From contig CM034607.1 of the NCBI GenBank assembly GCA_020091685.1, forward strand, positions 5,003,130 to 5,067,129: 64,000 nt of DNA, in the 5' to 3' direction. The first letter of the stretch is position 1, and each line of letters starts with the position of its first letter. Source of the DNA: Lutjanus erythropterus (lineage: Eukaryota > Chordata > Actinopteri > Lutjaniformes > Lutjanidae). Shown piece after piece: positions 33,401 through 44,300 of this stretch. The notes beneath the pieces are model-generated. The model was not told the DNA's origin. It made no database searches and worked only from the letters and a program-made list of their open reading frames with translations. A program made the translations under genes and the position numbers.

Positions 33401-34764
33401 GTTCTAGGTGGAAATTTATTATTAATGTTAAAATAAAATGTTTATTGGATCACTGATGATTATTATCCTACAGTAAAATACTGCAGTGAATATATGCAAT
33501 CATTATGGTTTACTACACAACATGCATATTGATAAATATCTAAATACAGTTTTACAAAATGTACATTTTAGTGTCATTTAGTTTTTAAAAAGATAAACTA
33601 AGAGAATAAATGCATTAATCTCTTTGTCTGGTATTTATCATGAGAGATTTTGAAATCAAAGGTCAAAATGAGCCCTTATGACCATTCTAGTAGTTATGGA
33701 CTTTTGGCACTTCAGGTGTTAAAACAGGTCTTCAGACTTAATATCAACCAGTTTTCAACTAAAAACCAACGCTCAAATCCCAGTAAGTGCTCAATGGACA
33801 CACCGGCATACATGTAGTATGATTTGTAGCTTTTACCACCTGTTTTTGTCCATATTCCTGTTTTCTTATTATTTTAGACCTAGTTTTGTTCCTATAATAA
33901 GTCAATGCATGGGTCTGCAGGGCAAGGTGAATGTGCAGTGCTGCTCATGTTCACACATCAAATTGGTTTTTATACATTCCAGGTTTTGTATTGAGTGATA
34001 TTTGTCCATGTCCTTGCAGCTACAGTTATTCAGTGTTCTTTCAGTTTTCAGACAAGCGTACAGTACATGCACAGTGCTAGTCTAAAGCTACACAACAACA
34101 AAAGAAAGAGACTGTTTTCTCACCAGGCAGGTCGCTTGAAAATAACCTTATTTTATCATGCACTAGTTAGGTAGAACATGCATCTATGAGGGTTAAATAT
34201 CAAATCATTAAGAAGGAGAAGCACACTGTTTGATTAATTGCTTTCCCCAGCAATGAACTGTCTTGATTATCCACAGGCAGCGTCCCTGCTTGCTGTTTGT
34301 GTTATGACCCACTTCTACCTCCAATTTCAAAACACTTAGGCAATGTAGGGCAGCAGTTATGCAGCTCCAAACCACTCAGCCAGCCAAACAATGACACACA
34401 GTAACACTGTGTAGCCGGGCAGTATTTTATCTAAGCAGAATGATTTGTTCCAGCAGGTACTGAGCCTGCAGGGACTAAAACAGATGGAGATTCAGAGAGG
34501 CGACAGTTGCTGCGGAGCTATCAGAACAACGTTTGGCAGAGTCGGGGTGATAAAGATCAGAAGTCAGGAGGGAAAAAAGGACAAAAAAATCTTAAAATTG
34601 TATAAACAGGATATCGCGTGGACTTAAATATGATGGTGTGTTGTTGTGGGGAAGTGGCTGCTGCAAGCCCTGTTCAGTGTTATGTGTGAAAGTCAGGTTT
34701 TGCAGGATAATTTAGTCCAGACAAAAATAAATTGAATTCTTCTCTACTACAGAGCACATCACTC
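33401..34764. other. Gene-free AT-rich stretch of about 1.4 kb
   Basis: No repeat family, hairpin or persuasive open frame. A 60-codon frame at 34445-34627 is the only ORF-length item. Confidence 0.4.
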
Positions 34765-34849
34765 ATTCTTGAGTACTGGGACAAACAGGAGGTTTTGATT
34801 TTTACTCTTCGATTAGGCTGGAAAATATATTTTAAAAGATATGCGTCTA
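34765..34849 (+). repeat. Family A repeat, copy 4, left piece
   Basis: GGTTTTGATTTTTACTCTTC then GGCTGGAAAATATATT corresponds to 15650-15700 of copy 2. It is cut by the TTAA-flanked MITE, beyond which family A resumes. Confidence 0.8.
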
Positions 34850-34853
34850 TTAA

Positions 34854-35067
34854 AGGGAAAGTTCACCCAAAAATAATAATGTTGGTCCGCAAAACGCTGC
34901 TTGAGTTTTACAGGAAAACAGTGTCGCAGAATAATCCAAATAATGGAAGTGAATGGTGACCAGTTTTCAGATGTAAAAATGGAATGGAATAAAACGGCTC
35001 CATACTGCTCATTTGGTGTAATCCAAGTCTCCTAAAGCCCTGATATGCCTTTTGCACACCATCACAC

Positions 35068-35134
<67 letters not shown>

Positions 35135-35391
35135 CAGTGTGCATGTGCATGGAACGTTGCTCCCAGAGAAGGATCTGCAGTGAAGATTCAGGCCAAAAAT
35201 CCATGGTGTAAATAACAATTTTTAGTCAACTTGGCATGTCGGGGCTTTAGGAGACTTTGTTTTAACCAGATGAGCAGTATGGAGACATTTTATATTTTTA
35301 TTCTGTTGTTCTTTTACATCTGAAAACTGGTCACCATTCACTTCAATTGTCTGAGAGATTCTGCAACGCTGTTTTCCTGTGAACTATCCCG
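34854..35391. mobile_element. Kolobok-like MITE inserted in family A, carrying a (CA)n
   Basis: Left end AGGGAAAGTTCACCCAAAAA and right end ...GTGAACTATCCCG lie between TTAA at 34850-34853 and TTAA at 35392-35395. Long subterminal inverted arms are visible: GTGAATGGTGACCAGTTTTC against GAAAACTGGTCACCATTCAC, and CCATACTGCTCAT against ATGAGCAGTATGG. The flanks rejoin as family A (AAAATATATT before, GTGGAAAATCTGATGG after). 538 bp including the CA microsatellite. Confidence 0.85.
35073..35131. repeat. (CA)n microsatellite inside the MITE
   Basis: About 29 CA units without interruption. Confidence 0.95.
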
Positions 35392-35395
35392 TTAA

Positions 35396-36060
35396 ACCTT
35401 GTGGAAAATCTGATGGAAAAAAGATGGAAAGATGGAAAATCTGACAGTGTTAACATCTTACAGAGTTGACTGAATGTTACATGTTTTCATTTCACAGCAG
35501 AGTCGTGGTGAGTGGTCATTTTAGTTTTTAAAACTGATCAGAGTTCTTTTAATGCTAATCAAAATACACATTTTTAAACCATAATTCTTATTTAGCTTTG
35601 ATTTAGAAGGACTACAGAGTTGACATGTTACACACCCCATAGAAATATTGTTTAATGAACTGATCGAAAAATAGAAAGTTTACGGGTGCTTGAGAAGTTT
35701 TCCTGCCTTTTTTAAACCAGGAAGTGAGACAGGGGTCCTTAGAGTATAGCTAAAAATTCTGCGTTCACAGAAATCTGTGACACGACTTTAAACAGCCAAC
35801 ATTTTCATAAAAAAAATATTTTAAAACAAATTTGATTATAATAGCACACTTCTATACCTATGTTATCAGTCGGTATTGTTAGTTTTAGATTTTGAAGGCT
35901 TTTAACACATTTTTAAATTGTTTGAAGTTGTGAATTCTTGTCTGGGACAAGAGTGTTTCCTGGCACAGAGCAAGTTTAGAAATTAAAAAAATTAAGCAAG
36001 AAATTACATACATTAATAATAATTCTTGTTTAGCTTTAATTTAGAAGGCTGCAGAGTTGA
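35396..36060 (+). repeat. Family A repeat, copy 4, right piece
   Basis: GGAAAATCTGATGG, AATGCTAATCAAAATACACA, ACTACAGAGTTGACATG, AGGAAGTGAGACAGGGGTCC, TCGGTATTGTTAGTTTTAGA and AGCAAGTTTAGAAATT. A second short piece of the same family (TTCTTGTTTAGCTTTAATTT, near 36020) follows, suggesting internal duplication. Confidence 0.85.
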
Positions 36061-37080
36061 AATGACATGATATGATAAATCTGTATAAAATGGTTCACAA
36101 AATATTTATATTTATTTATTTTGTTTTCTATTTTCTATCATATTCCATTCCTGTATATATGTTGTATTTTGTGTGTATTATAAAAGAATTCTGATTTCAT
36201 TGCACAACCCTGTGTTGTATAACGATAATTAATTGAATCCTTGAGCTATTTAATTTGATGTGATGGAAATAAACAGCCATAAAAACACACTGTTCAGTAT
36301 TTTACAGTGTTCACATCATATAGCTTCAGTGAAGTGCAGCAGAAACATATACTTGAAGATTTTGGCTTACATCGTGGAAAATGTGCCTTTCTAACTACTT
36401 TAAGGAGAATTTAAGTAAAGAAGGAAGGACCAGTGAGCAGGTAAACTGGTGTAAATTCTACAGTATGAACCAAATCATCATCTACTGAATTACAGGTGAC
36501 TAGTCAAGTGTAGGATATTTATGTTTCTACGTTCTCATGGCTCCACACACCAGTCACTCTGACATTCTAGCATTGCAAGAACTGTGAAAGGCAATATACA
36601 TCAGTCAGCTCTATATTAATTAGCTCACGCGTTTGGTCACCAGTCTGACACTGATGTGTGCTGAATTGCACAGGCCAGGTTAATAGATTAGAACTAATTC
36701 AGCGAATCAGACAGACGGAAACAATATGCCGCTGCAAAGACAAACGCTTAATGCACCACTGAGGGCAATGTGAGCGCTGAAGTCATCAGACACATACTAG
36801 CGTGTAGTTAGCATGTTTGGATAACACATATGATTCGTTTACACATGGATAAGCTGGCTGTGTCAGGGAGCCACAAGAAAAATCTGTGTAACATCAGGGT
36901 CATTAGTGGCAAAACAAATGATACTGTCCACATTTTTATAGCTTTATGTCTTAATTTAACAGCTATGTTCTACAGTGGTCTCTAAAGTGTTACATTACAT
37001 TGTTTTTATTATATGAGAATCAGCAAATATATCGCATTTCTTCATTTTCAGTGTGAAATACTGTATTTTATTATGCAGTA
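36061..37080. other. Gene-free stretch of about 1 kb
   Basis: AT-rich with no recognisable element or frame. Confidence 0.4.
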
Positions 37081-37540
37081 CTTTAAAGTTGCATTAATTG
37101 ATTTTTTTTTCTTGGGTTATTTGGGGGTGAAGGAAGCTGTAAACACAACGCTGACCTTTCAAAGTTAGCATATTAGCCTACAGTAGGCCTGATTAACATG
37201 CACATTTTCAAAAAGTTATTAAAACATCTAGCAGGCGGGGAGGAACATTAGTAGTAGTATTATTTAGAGTCGTGTTTCTCACCGTTTGACAGTATCCACT
37301 CTCCTTTTAACTCTGTTTTTGTCTTTACCATCTTCTGAGAAAATATCTGTCCTAGCTAGCTAAATGCGTCACTCTGTTCAGCAGTTAGATGCTAACTGTG
37401 CTAACTGTCTGTTGTTTGGTGCTGGGCAGAGATTTTGTTGTGCCTTCCATGACTGGAGACAAAGTTGAGAGTGAACCAAAATGACTACAAGCAACCGCTA
37501 TCATATTACATTTGATCCATTATTATAGCAGCTTTAAAGG
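37081..37540. mobile_element. Interspersed repeat with short TTTAAAG(C/T)TGC inverted ends
   Basis: Left tip TTTAAAGTTGC (37083 on) and right tip GCAGCTTTAAA are inverted and could be read as TTAA-flanked. The interior (ACAACGCTGACC, GAGAAAATATCTGTCCTAGC, GTTTGGTGCTGGGCAGAGAT, GCAACCGCTATCATATTACA) is a familiar teleost repeat. Non-coding. Confidence 0.5.
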
Positions 37541-38374
37541 AACAATACGTAGCCATTTCACCCTCAAAATTGCCCGAATTGCAGGTTGAAGTAATAGACT
37601 CTTCTTAATTAATATACAGTCGTATTATACCATACTTGGTTGAAACAAGTTGTTTCCTGACACACTCTCCTCCCCAGACACAGCAGAGACAGGCAGGCTG
37701 CAGGAGCTCTGCAGGATGCTTGCAGCATCATAAATTGACAATAACAAGCGACAACAAGTCCTCCAGTGTAAGCTGATCTGCTGTTTTTAACTGTCAGTTT
37801 TCTGTCAATGTAAAGTTAAGTCAGTCATCCTGAAAACAAAAGCCCACTGCTTTCAAATAACACTCTGGACGATGAGTTAAGTGGCTGCCTTTTTTCACTG
37901 CCTACCAAACTCCATTAACATTTTGCTCAGTTTAACAGCTATAAACATCTCTGCCTTCTACAAAATTACTAATGATTTCTTACAGCTCATAAACAGACAC
38001 TTACTCATTTGGCAGAAATTCAGCTTTAATTTGAACCCTACTTAATGTGAAAAGCATGTAAAAAAAAACCCAAAACAGTTATTCCAGCTGAGAACAGACA
38101 TTTCAAAGGGGGACATTGTAGCGTAGCGTTCATGCCAAGCGAACTTAACATATTTCCTTAATTACTGATGACACATTGTCATTTTATGATTTATTACAGT
38201 AAATATATTACAGATTTCGCATTTAAGTATAATAGTGTGGGTAGTGATGTACAGTAAAATGTCTGTTTGTCTGTTGACAAAGTAGGCTAATTAGCAAATT
38301 ACAGTGCATACAAACCTGAAAATGTAAAACACTGTATCAAACTATGTACAGTATAATAATGGACGGAGTGGACA
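37541..38374. other. Gene-free stretch
   Basis: Begins with AGGAACAATACGTAGCC, the start of another common teleost repeat (moderate memory match). The rest is unassigned. Confidence 0.35.
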
Positions 38375-38790
38375 CCCACAGGCTCCTGAAGAGCCGTTGT
38401 GGGGCCCTCAGTGCGGTGGCTCTGGCCGTCACCATCTTGGCAGTGCCTGACTTGGCTAACTCCTGGATAATCCAAAAATGGGCAAAGAGGTGGCACATGA
38501 TTGGAAGTGAGGTGGCCGAATGAAGCGGCTACTTTGTGGCTGCCTGTGACTTAAATGTAAGTCCACCCCGTACAGTTGTCATGAACAATGACATGTTTTT
38601 TTTTTTGTTCCAGGCTGTAAACATGTTTATTTCTGCTGTAAAGCTTAACATTTTAATACGGGGCTCTATGGGGATTGACTCACTTTTGGAGCGAGCCTCA
38701 AGTGGCCATTTGAGGACCCACAGTTTTCTGGCTCTTTGTGCTGGCTTCATTTTTCAGCCCCTGAGGTTGCTGCTTGGATTAAAACAACAG
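38375..38790 (+). repeat. Family D interspersed repeat, copy 2
   Basis: CCATCTTGGCAGTGCC, CCGTACAGTTGTCATGAACA, CTGTAAACATGTTTATTTCT, TCTATGGGGATTGACTCAC, CTCAAGTGGCCATTTGAGG and TTCATTTTTCAGCCCC match 18095-19070. A 118-codon forward frame (38536-38892) is open across it by chance. Confidence 0.75.
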
Positions 38791-39471
38791 AAAGGACTTG
38801 AAAGTAGGACGTCAGGCTGCAAAACAGCTAATGTTCTTTACTGTGTGGATGTTAACAATCCTGTGAATAGAAATGTCATTGCCAACATGTGATAAACATG
38901 AAGCCAGGATATCAGGGCTACCTCAGCCTCCACACGCTCACTTTCCGCCACACGACATCAGCATCATAGCACTTTGTGCGTTGGCACTGAATGTTCCGGC
39001 CAGCTTTGTGTTGGCACAAAATAGTCAAGAATAGCTGCTGATAAATGTAACTGAAATGAGACAAGGTTGATTTCTATTATGTGTTCAATAGAATCTTGAA
39101 AAGTAACAGGCGGTCTTCTGCTGCATTGATTAATAGACTTCCTGTTTTTGGTTCAGTCCTTTAGAACGTAGTGAAGGACACAGAGTGATGCTCCAGCGCA
39201 CTTTAGAAAGTACTGAAACTAAACAGAGCAAAGGCTAAGAGGAACTTTGCCACTACGTGAATGATCCACATTTCACTATCATTATAAAATACAACTGGCA
39301 GAGAAAACTGATTGGTACATTTTTCTTATGTTGTCTTAGGAAAGTTAGGGATTATGTGTTTGGTACAAAGCACACTGTAAAAAAAAAAAAGAGTTGAGAT
39401 GACTTAAAATTTCAAGGTAAGTTCTGAAATATTATATATTATATAAAATTTCTCTTACTTTTTTTGTACAA
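38791..39471. other. Gene-free stretch
   Basis: A-run at about 39379-39391. Nothing else identified. Confidence 0.4.
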
Positions 39472-40244
39472 AGGCCTCATACAAACACGTCACGTCAGAT
39501 TCGACAAACTTCAGAAAACTGTAAACGATCCACCTGTGCGTATTTGACTGCACGTGCATGAGACTTGTAAATTAGCATAATTAATGCCCCAATAACACCA
39601 TATATGGCTGCGCTTCCTGCTCCACATGTCAGGAAGTGTTTATTGATGAAAATGTCGTCAAAGAGAAAAAAGAACTTTATGAGTTTGGAGTTTGACGTCC
39701 TGCTTTCAGAGATCCGTGAAGGAGAATCTGTCATTTTATCAGCATCAGCAGTGGAACTAAAAGACCTGCTAAAGCAGAGAAACAGGAAAAGCGATCGGTG
39801 ACTGCAGTGAGAAGAGAGGGTTAAGAGGAAGTTTTCATCACAGAGACAGAGGACAGAATAAGTGAGGATGTTCACCTGGACAGAGACTTTATAAACCTGC
39901 ATGTACAGATATACAGCCAATTTATTATGCAAATTTACAATCATATAATAATTTGAAATGTAGTCAAACAGGATAATGTTGACATAATCCTGAAGTGTAA
40001 TTTATTTTTCAAACTCAAAATGTCTTCAAACTAATGAAATATACAGAAAAACTTTGCTTTGGATACCAGCAGACTGACTGCACATGGCTCTACGACAGGT
40101 CTGGACCACTTGTAAAGTGTGTTCATATCTGAAAGAAAATTCAAAATACAAGAAAATAGTTGAATGCCAAATGTTCTCTTAAATCACTCATACGCGCCAC
40201 TTAAGAACAAACCTGTTCGTACGAGCGGTTCTTGCATGAGGCCC
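39472..40244 (+). mobile_element. PIF/Harbinger-like element with relic Myb/SANT-like ORF
   Basis: Left tip AGGCCTCATACAAACACG and, on the minus strand, right tip GGGCCTCATGCAAGAACCG form imperfect TIRs of the GGGCCTCATG type that I associate with teleost Harbinger elements. A short coding relic lies inside. No nuclease ORF remains, and no 3-bp duplication is clear because the left tip is altered. About 770 bp. Confidence 0.55.
39652..39801 (+). pseudogene. Relic N-terminus of a Harbinger Myb/SANT-like DNA-binding protein
   Basis: The frame starts MSSKRKKNFMSLEFDVLLSE and stops after 50 codons. Basic residues followed by NF..LE...LL.EI is the start of the Myb/SANT-like domain carried by the second ORF of PIF/Harbinger transposons and by genes domesticated from it. 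An intact domain is about 75-80 residues, so this copy is truncated and its second half departs from the pattern. The position inside a GGGCCTCATG-ended element supports the call. Expression is not expected. A chance match is possible because the similarity is short. Confidence 0.45.
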
Positions 40245-41179
40245 ATTGTCTCTGGAAAGACACACGGGTGTTAAATGTAAATTTTCAATGGTGTGAGATC
40301 CAAAAATGTGATTCCGTTCACTACAAAAGTTGTGAAGTGGAAGCACGAATGTCAAGGTCTCAGTATATTTCATACAAACCGGCTCGCACAATAAGTTGAC
40401 TGAACATGTGGTAGTATTGTCACTAACCTGAATGAAACCTGCCATCATTGAGAGGGATAAAATTGCACAAATGGGGATAACGGCGCACAAAGTCCTCGAA
40501 AGCACTCGCCCGCACACACGAAAAGTGACAGAAGCAGTTGTGTTAAGAATAAAAACGCTGAAGCACGAGAGAGAGGTTCAAATCCTGCACACTTCTGAAC
40601 TTTGGTGCACCTTAGTTGCTGCATGAAGTAGCATGATTGTTGAATTATTACAAAAAAATATATGGACTCAGACCGTCAAAACCCAAAGATGTGAGGCTGA
40701 GGGTTTTCAGATGCTGCTGGATGATACAACGGTTTGTTTGAAACAAACTGACACTTTCAGAGGCAGATATCTCAAAACCTGTGCAAATATTTACTCAAGC
40801 ACTGTACTTAAATGCAACATGTAATTTCTGCTGCTGGGAATATCTCACATCAAACAAAAGACATAACACTGTGAAGGATCATGGGAGTTAAACAACCACC
40901 ATATCTGATGAAAATCTACCAGAAATGATTCAGGCTGAAATTGTGTCCATGGTAGAGATAATGTAACTTTTATTCATGTCACATTTAGTCACATTTGCTG
41001 ATTTCTTTCCTCACTCTGATGTCTTCCATGTTTCCCTTGACAGGTGACCCAAACTCACCGCTACCTTGAATAAAATTATGAACATTTTAACGTGGATTAA
41101 ACCTTTAAGTATAGTTGTGAGTTGTACTTCAGTATCTCCATCCTATGCAACTAGCCCGTTACATTTTAGAGGTTACTAG
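40245..41179. other. Gene-free stretch
   Basis: Short frames at 40188-40824 lack domains. GGTTCAAATCC at 40577 resembles a tRNA B box but has no supporting cloverleaf. Confidence 0.4.
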
Positions 41180-42270
41180 CAGAGGTGGTGAAAAGTGCAC
41201 ACATTCTGTGCTCAAAAAGTAAAAAAGTAAAAAAGTAAAAAGTCGTCCCCTGAAAGGACATTTTTATCTTTTTAAAGCTAACTGAAGCTCACCTTTTCTC
41301 TGTGGTCAAGTCTTCCTCTGCCGTCTTATTACATCCTTCACGTAGTTTTTAGTGTCAATACCTGTATTTGCAGCATTCTTTTACATTGTTTTTTGTCTTT
41401 TACATTATTTTTTACGTTTTGTCTAGTTACATCTTTTTGTCTTATTACATTTTTTTGTCCTGTTATGAGTTTTACAATCTTTTTTTGCCTTGTTATGTCT
41501 TGTTTGTTTAGTTGTTTTGTCTTTTTCACATTATGTCTTATTTATCTTGTTACACTGTTTTTTATTTTGATATGTTTTTTATCTTTTAAATAATTTTTTA
41601 TGTTTTTTGTCTAGTTACATTTTTTTGTCTCGTTATCTTTTTCTGTCTTGTTATATCTTTTTTGTCCTTTTACGTGTTTTACAATCTTTTTGCCTGTTAC
41701 ATCTTGTTTGTCTAGTTAGATGCTTTTGTTTTTTGTCTTTTTCATCATGTTATGTCTTTTTTGTGTTGTTACATCATTTTTGCCTTGTTGCGTCTATCTA
41801 ATTGTTATGCTGTGCACTGATGGATACACCAAGAAATCATCTTTTCTATAATACGCAATAATACGCACAAGCAATAATACGCACAAAAAAAGACAACCAA
41901 ACACAAAAAACAATAATTCCCTCAAATGCATTAAAACTAAAGTAACAAGCCTGTTTTGAAAAAGTAAGGACTATAAAGTACAAATATTTGTGGTCAAATG
42001 TAGGGTAAAAGAGCACGAGTAAAAGCAAAAAGTTGGCTTAGAAAAATAAACAGTAAAATACAGATAATAATCTTAATCTTGCAGTTGTTATCATACATTT
42101 GTGAATCAGTTAATGCACCCCACAGTGCAAGTTCATGTCTAGGTGCATCTTTCCATTGGCTCTAAGATTTTTCTGATAGATTTTTTAAAATTTTTTACTT
42201 TTCAGAGTTTTTTTTTTTTTTTTTACATTTACTTATCGTATGTATGTACAGAATATTTCTGCCACCACTG
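41180..42270 (+). mobile_element. hAT-type composite element with minisatellite core, copy 4
   Basis: Intact left terminus CAGAGGTGGTGAAAAGTG followed by CACACATTCTG and AAAAAGTAAAAAAG units. The core 41330-41800 is the TTTTGTCTTGTTACATC array. Then TGATGGATACACCAAGAAAT (as in copy 1 at 4945), AGTAACAAGCCTGTTTTGAA and CAGTAAAATACAG. CCACCACTG at 42262-42270 may be the decayed right end. Short Phe/Leu-rich frames inside are artefacts. Confidence 0.75.
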
Positions 42271-42624
42271 ACTGAAAACCATCTGTATGGATAGATAAGA
42301 TTAACAAGAAAAATCTCTTCTTTTGTAACTGTAGTAAACCAGACTTTTAACCAACCTTAGGCATCTCAAAAGTTGGCTACAGTTTGGGCTCATTGGATTT
42401 TTCCTGAGGAAGAACTTGCCACACAGCAAATGTTCACACCTCAGATGTAAACGCAGTTCTGATCTGCCTGTAGGTCCTCTGCTCAGACCTGCAGAATGGA
42501 GATAAAAATGGCAAAGATTATTACTTAACCATCAAGATAAGGAAGAAATCAATATTCATTAACACCCTTTACACTGCTCTGCAAAAGAGCGTGATGAGCA
42601 GATTTGTCAGAGCGAGTGCATGTA

Positions 42625-42682
<58 letters not shown>

Positions 42683-43109
42683 GTGTTAAGTGGAGGAGGG
42701 GTCAGACCTTTGTGTTTCAAATTGGGCCTGGCTGAGGAATGTGGGCTGTGAGGGGCAGGAGAACAAAAAAAAAGTTGGATTCACAGGGATTAGAGACAAC
42801 GCTGAATGACAGCTCTTTCACTCATTCATTCTCTGTAACTCATGTTTAATTCATCCTCCCTTTAATCAGCTCGTTTAACTGAAATCAAGATGTCTTTTTA
42901 GAGGAGGGCCCTGACAACAGAAACACACTCGGAGAAGTGATGTGAGAGTAGTTCAACGACAGACTTTTAAATCTTCTTTAGACGTGGGACAAATCATGTC
43001 CCACCAAAAAAAAGCTTAATTTCAACACTTTCATTCCAAGTTATTGGTGAAAATGTATTATCTAAGGGTTTATAATCATGTATAAAAATGTGTAATTTAT
43101 GAATTTTTT
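42271..43109. other. Gene-free stretch
   Basis: Holds the GT microsatellite at 42628-42679. The segment around it (42540-42950) is otherwise unassigned. Confidence 0.4.
42628..42679. repeat. (GT)n microsatellite
   Basis: About 26 GT units. Confidence 0.95.
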
Positions 43110-43284
43110 TGATTTGCTTTAATTTTTTCTCATTTCTAAACTTACTCTGTGCCAAAAAACAGCCTCGTCCCAGACAAGAATTCATAACTTCAAATAATTT
43201 AAAAATGTGCTAAAAGTCTTCAAACTCTAAAACTAACAACACCTACTGATAACGTAGGTGTAAAAATGTGTTATTGTAATTGGT
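43110..43284 (-). repeat. Family A repeat, copy 5, distal piece
   Basis: On the minus strand, AGTTTAGAAATGAG, GACAAGAATTC-type text and GTAGGTGTTGTTAGTTTTAG match copies 2-4. It is interrupted by the MITE 43290-43708. Confidence 0.8.
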
Positions 43285-43289
43285 CAGTG

Positions 43290-43708
43290 TTCTTGGCAGC
43301 CAACAGATTTCTGTTTTAAAATGAGAAAACCAAACTCCTGAAAAGAGCTGTTTATAATTCCATTTAGAAATAGGGAAACAAAAAACGATAACGGATGACG
43401 ACTTGTTTCTTGTTTATGGTTTTGGTTTAAAAAAACAAAAACGACAACAACAACAACAACAACAAAAGAAAACAGACAACGGCCAGTTTCCCATTTTTTG
43501 TTTTTAAAGGGTACTTTAAGTTCGGCCAACAGCCAACAAATTTTAGTTTTACAAAATCGGAAAATGAGCTGTTTACCGATTCCCATTTAGAAATAAGGAA
43601 ACAAAAATTGGTTTTTGTTTCCCGATTTCTAAGTGGGAATTGTTAAACAGCTTGTTTCCCAATTTTGGTTTTCTCATTTTAAAACAGAATTCTATTGGCC
43701 GCCAAGTA
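43290..43708. mobile_element. 419-bp MITE with ~100-bp TIRs, flanked by CAGTG direct repeats
   Basis: Left TTCTTGGCAGCCAACAG then TTCTGTTTTAAAATGAGAAA. Minus-strand right end TACTTGGCGGCCAATAG then TTCTGTTTTAAAATGAGAAA. Arms continue through GAGCTGTTTATAATTCC and GGAAACAAAAA. CAGTG occurs immediately before (43285-43289) and after (43709-43713). A third, internal copy of the arm motif (ATGAGCTGTTTACCGATTCC) lies at 43565. Superfamily undetermined; a 5-bp duplication is compatible with some hATs. An (AAC)n run is at 43441-43464. Confidence 0.8.
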
Positions 43709-43713
43709 CAGTG

Positions 43714-44300
43714 ATGATAATAAATCAAAAACATTTTTTATGAAAATGTTGTCCCTTTAAAGTTGTCTCTGTCAATTCTGTCAGATTTTTAGAAAACCAT
43801 GATTTACTCAGTCATAAAAAGGGTCACCTATACCCTAAGGACCCCTGTCTCACTTCCTGGTTTAAAAAGAGGCAGCACCGGTAAACTATCTATTTTTTTT
43901 TATTTTTTTTTTTTTTGACAAATTCTTTAATAATTTTGCTGTCAGATGTGTCTCAGTCATAACAATTCAACTCTGTAGTTCTTCTAAAAGCTAAATAAGA
44001 ATTATGATTTAAAAATGTGTATTTTGATTAACATTAAGAGAACTCTGAGACACTATAGAAATTAAAATGGCTTCTCACTACGACTCTGCTGTGAAATGTG
44101 AAAAGCTGTGTTCAGTTTTCCATTTGACAGCTACATTTAATAAAACATGTAATCACTAGGAGGTTGACCTCTTACAAGGTTTAATAGCCAAAAGTTTGAT
44201 CTTTTAAATATATTTTTTCCGGCACAATTGAAGAGTAAAAAACAAAACCCACTCAAAATATGGTTTTGTTCCAATTCTAATTCTAAAGAATGAATCCTGG
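43714..44300 (-). repeat. Family A repeat, copy 5, proximal piece
   Basis: GGACCCCTGTCTCACTTCCT, AAAGCTAAATAAGAATTATG, TGATTAACATTAAGAGAAC and AAACCCACTCAAAATATGG are the reverse of family A blocks. T-run at 43891-43916. Confidence 0.85.

Noticed and set aside
35009-35204. Frames rich in Val and Cys, and similar frames at 56408-56731 and 61791-62182
   Set aside because: They are translations of CA/TG microsatellites.
40570-40592. tRNA-like B box GGTTCAAATCC
   Set aside because: The T-stem does not pair beyond three bases, and no A box, anticodon arm or acceptor stem can be built upstream.
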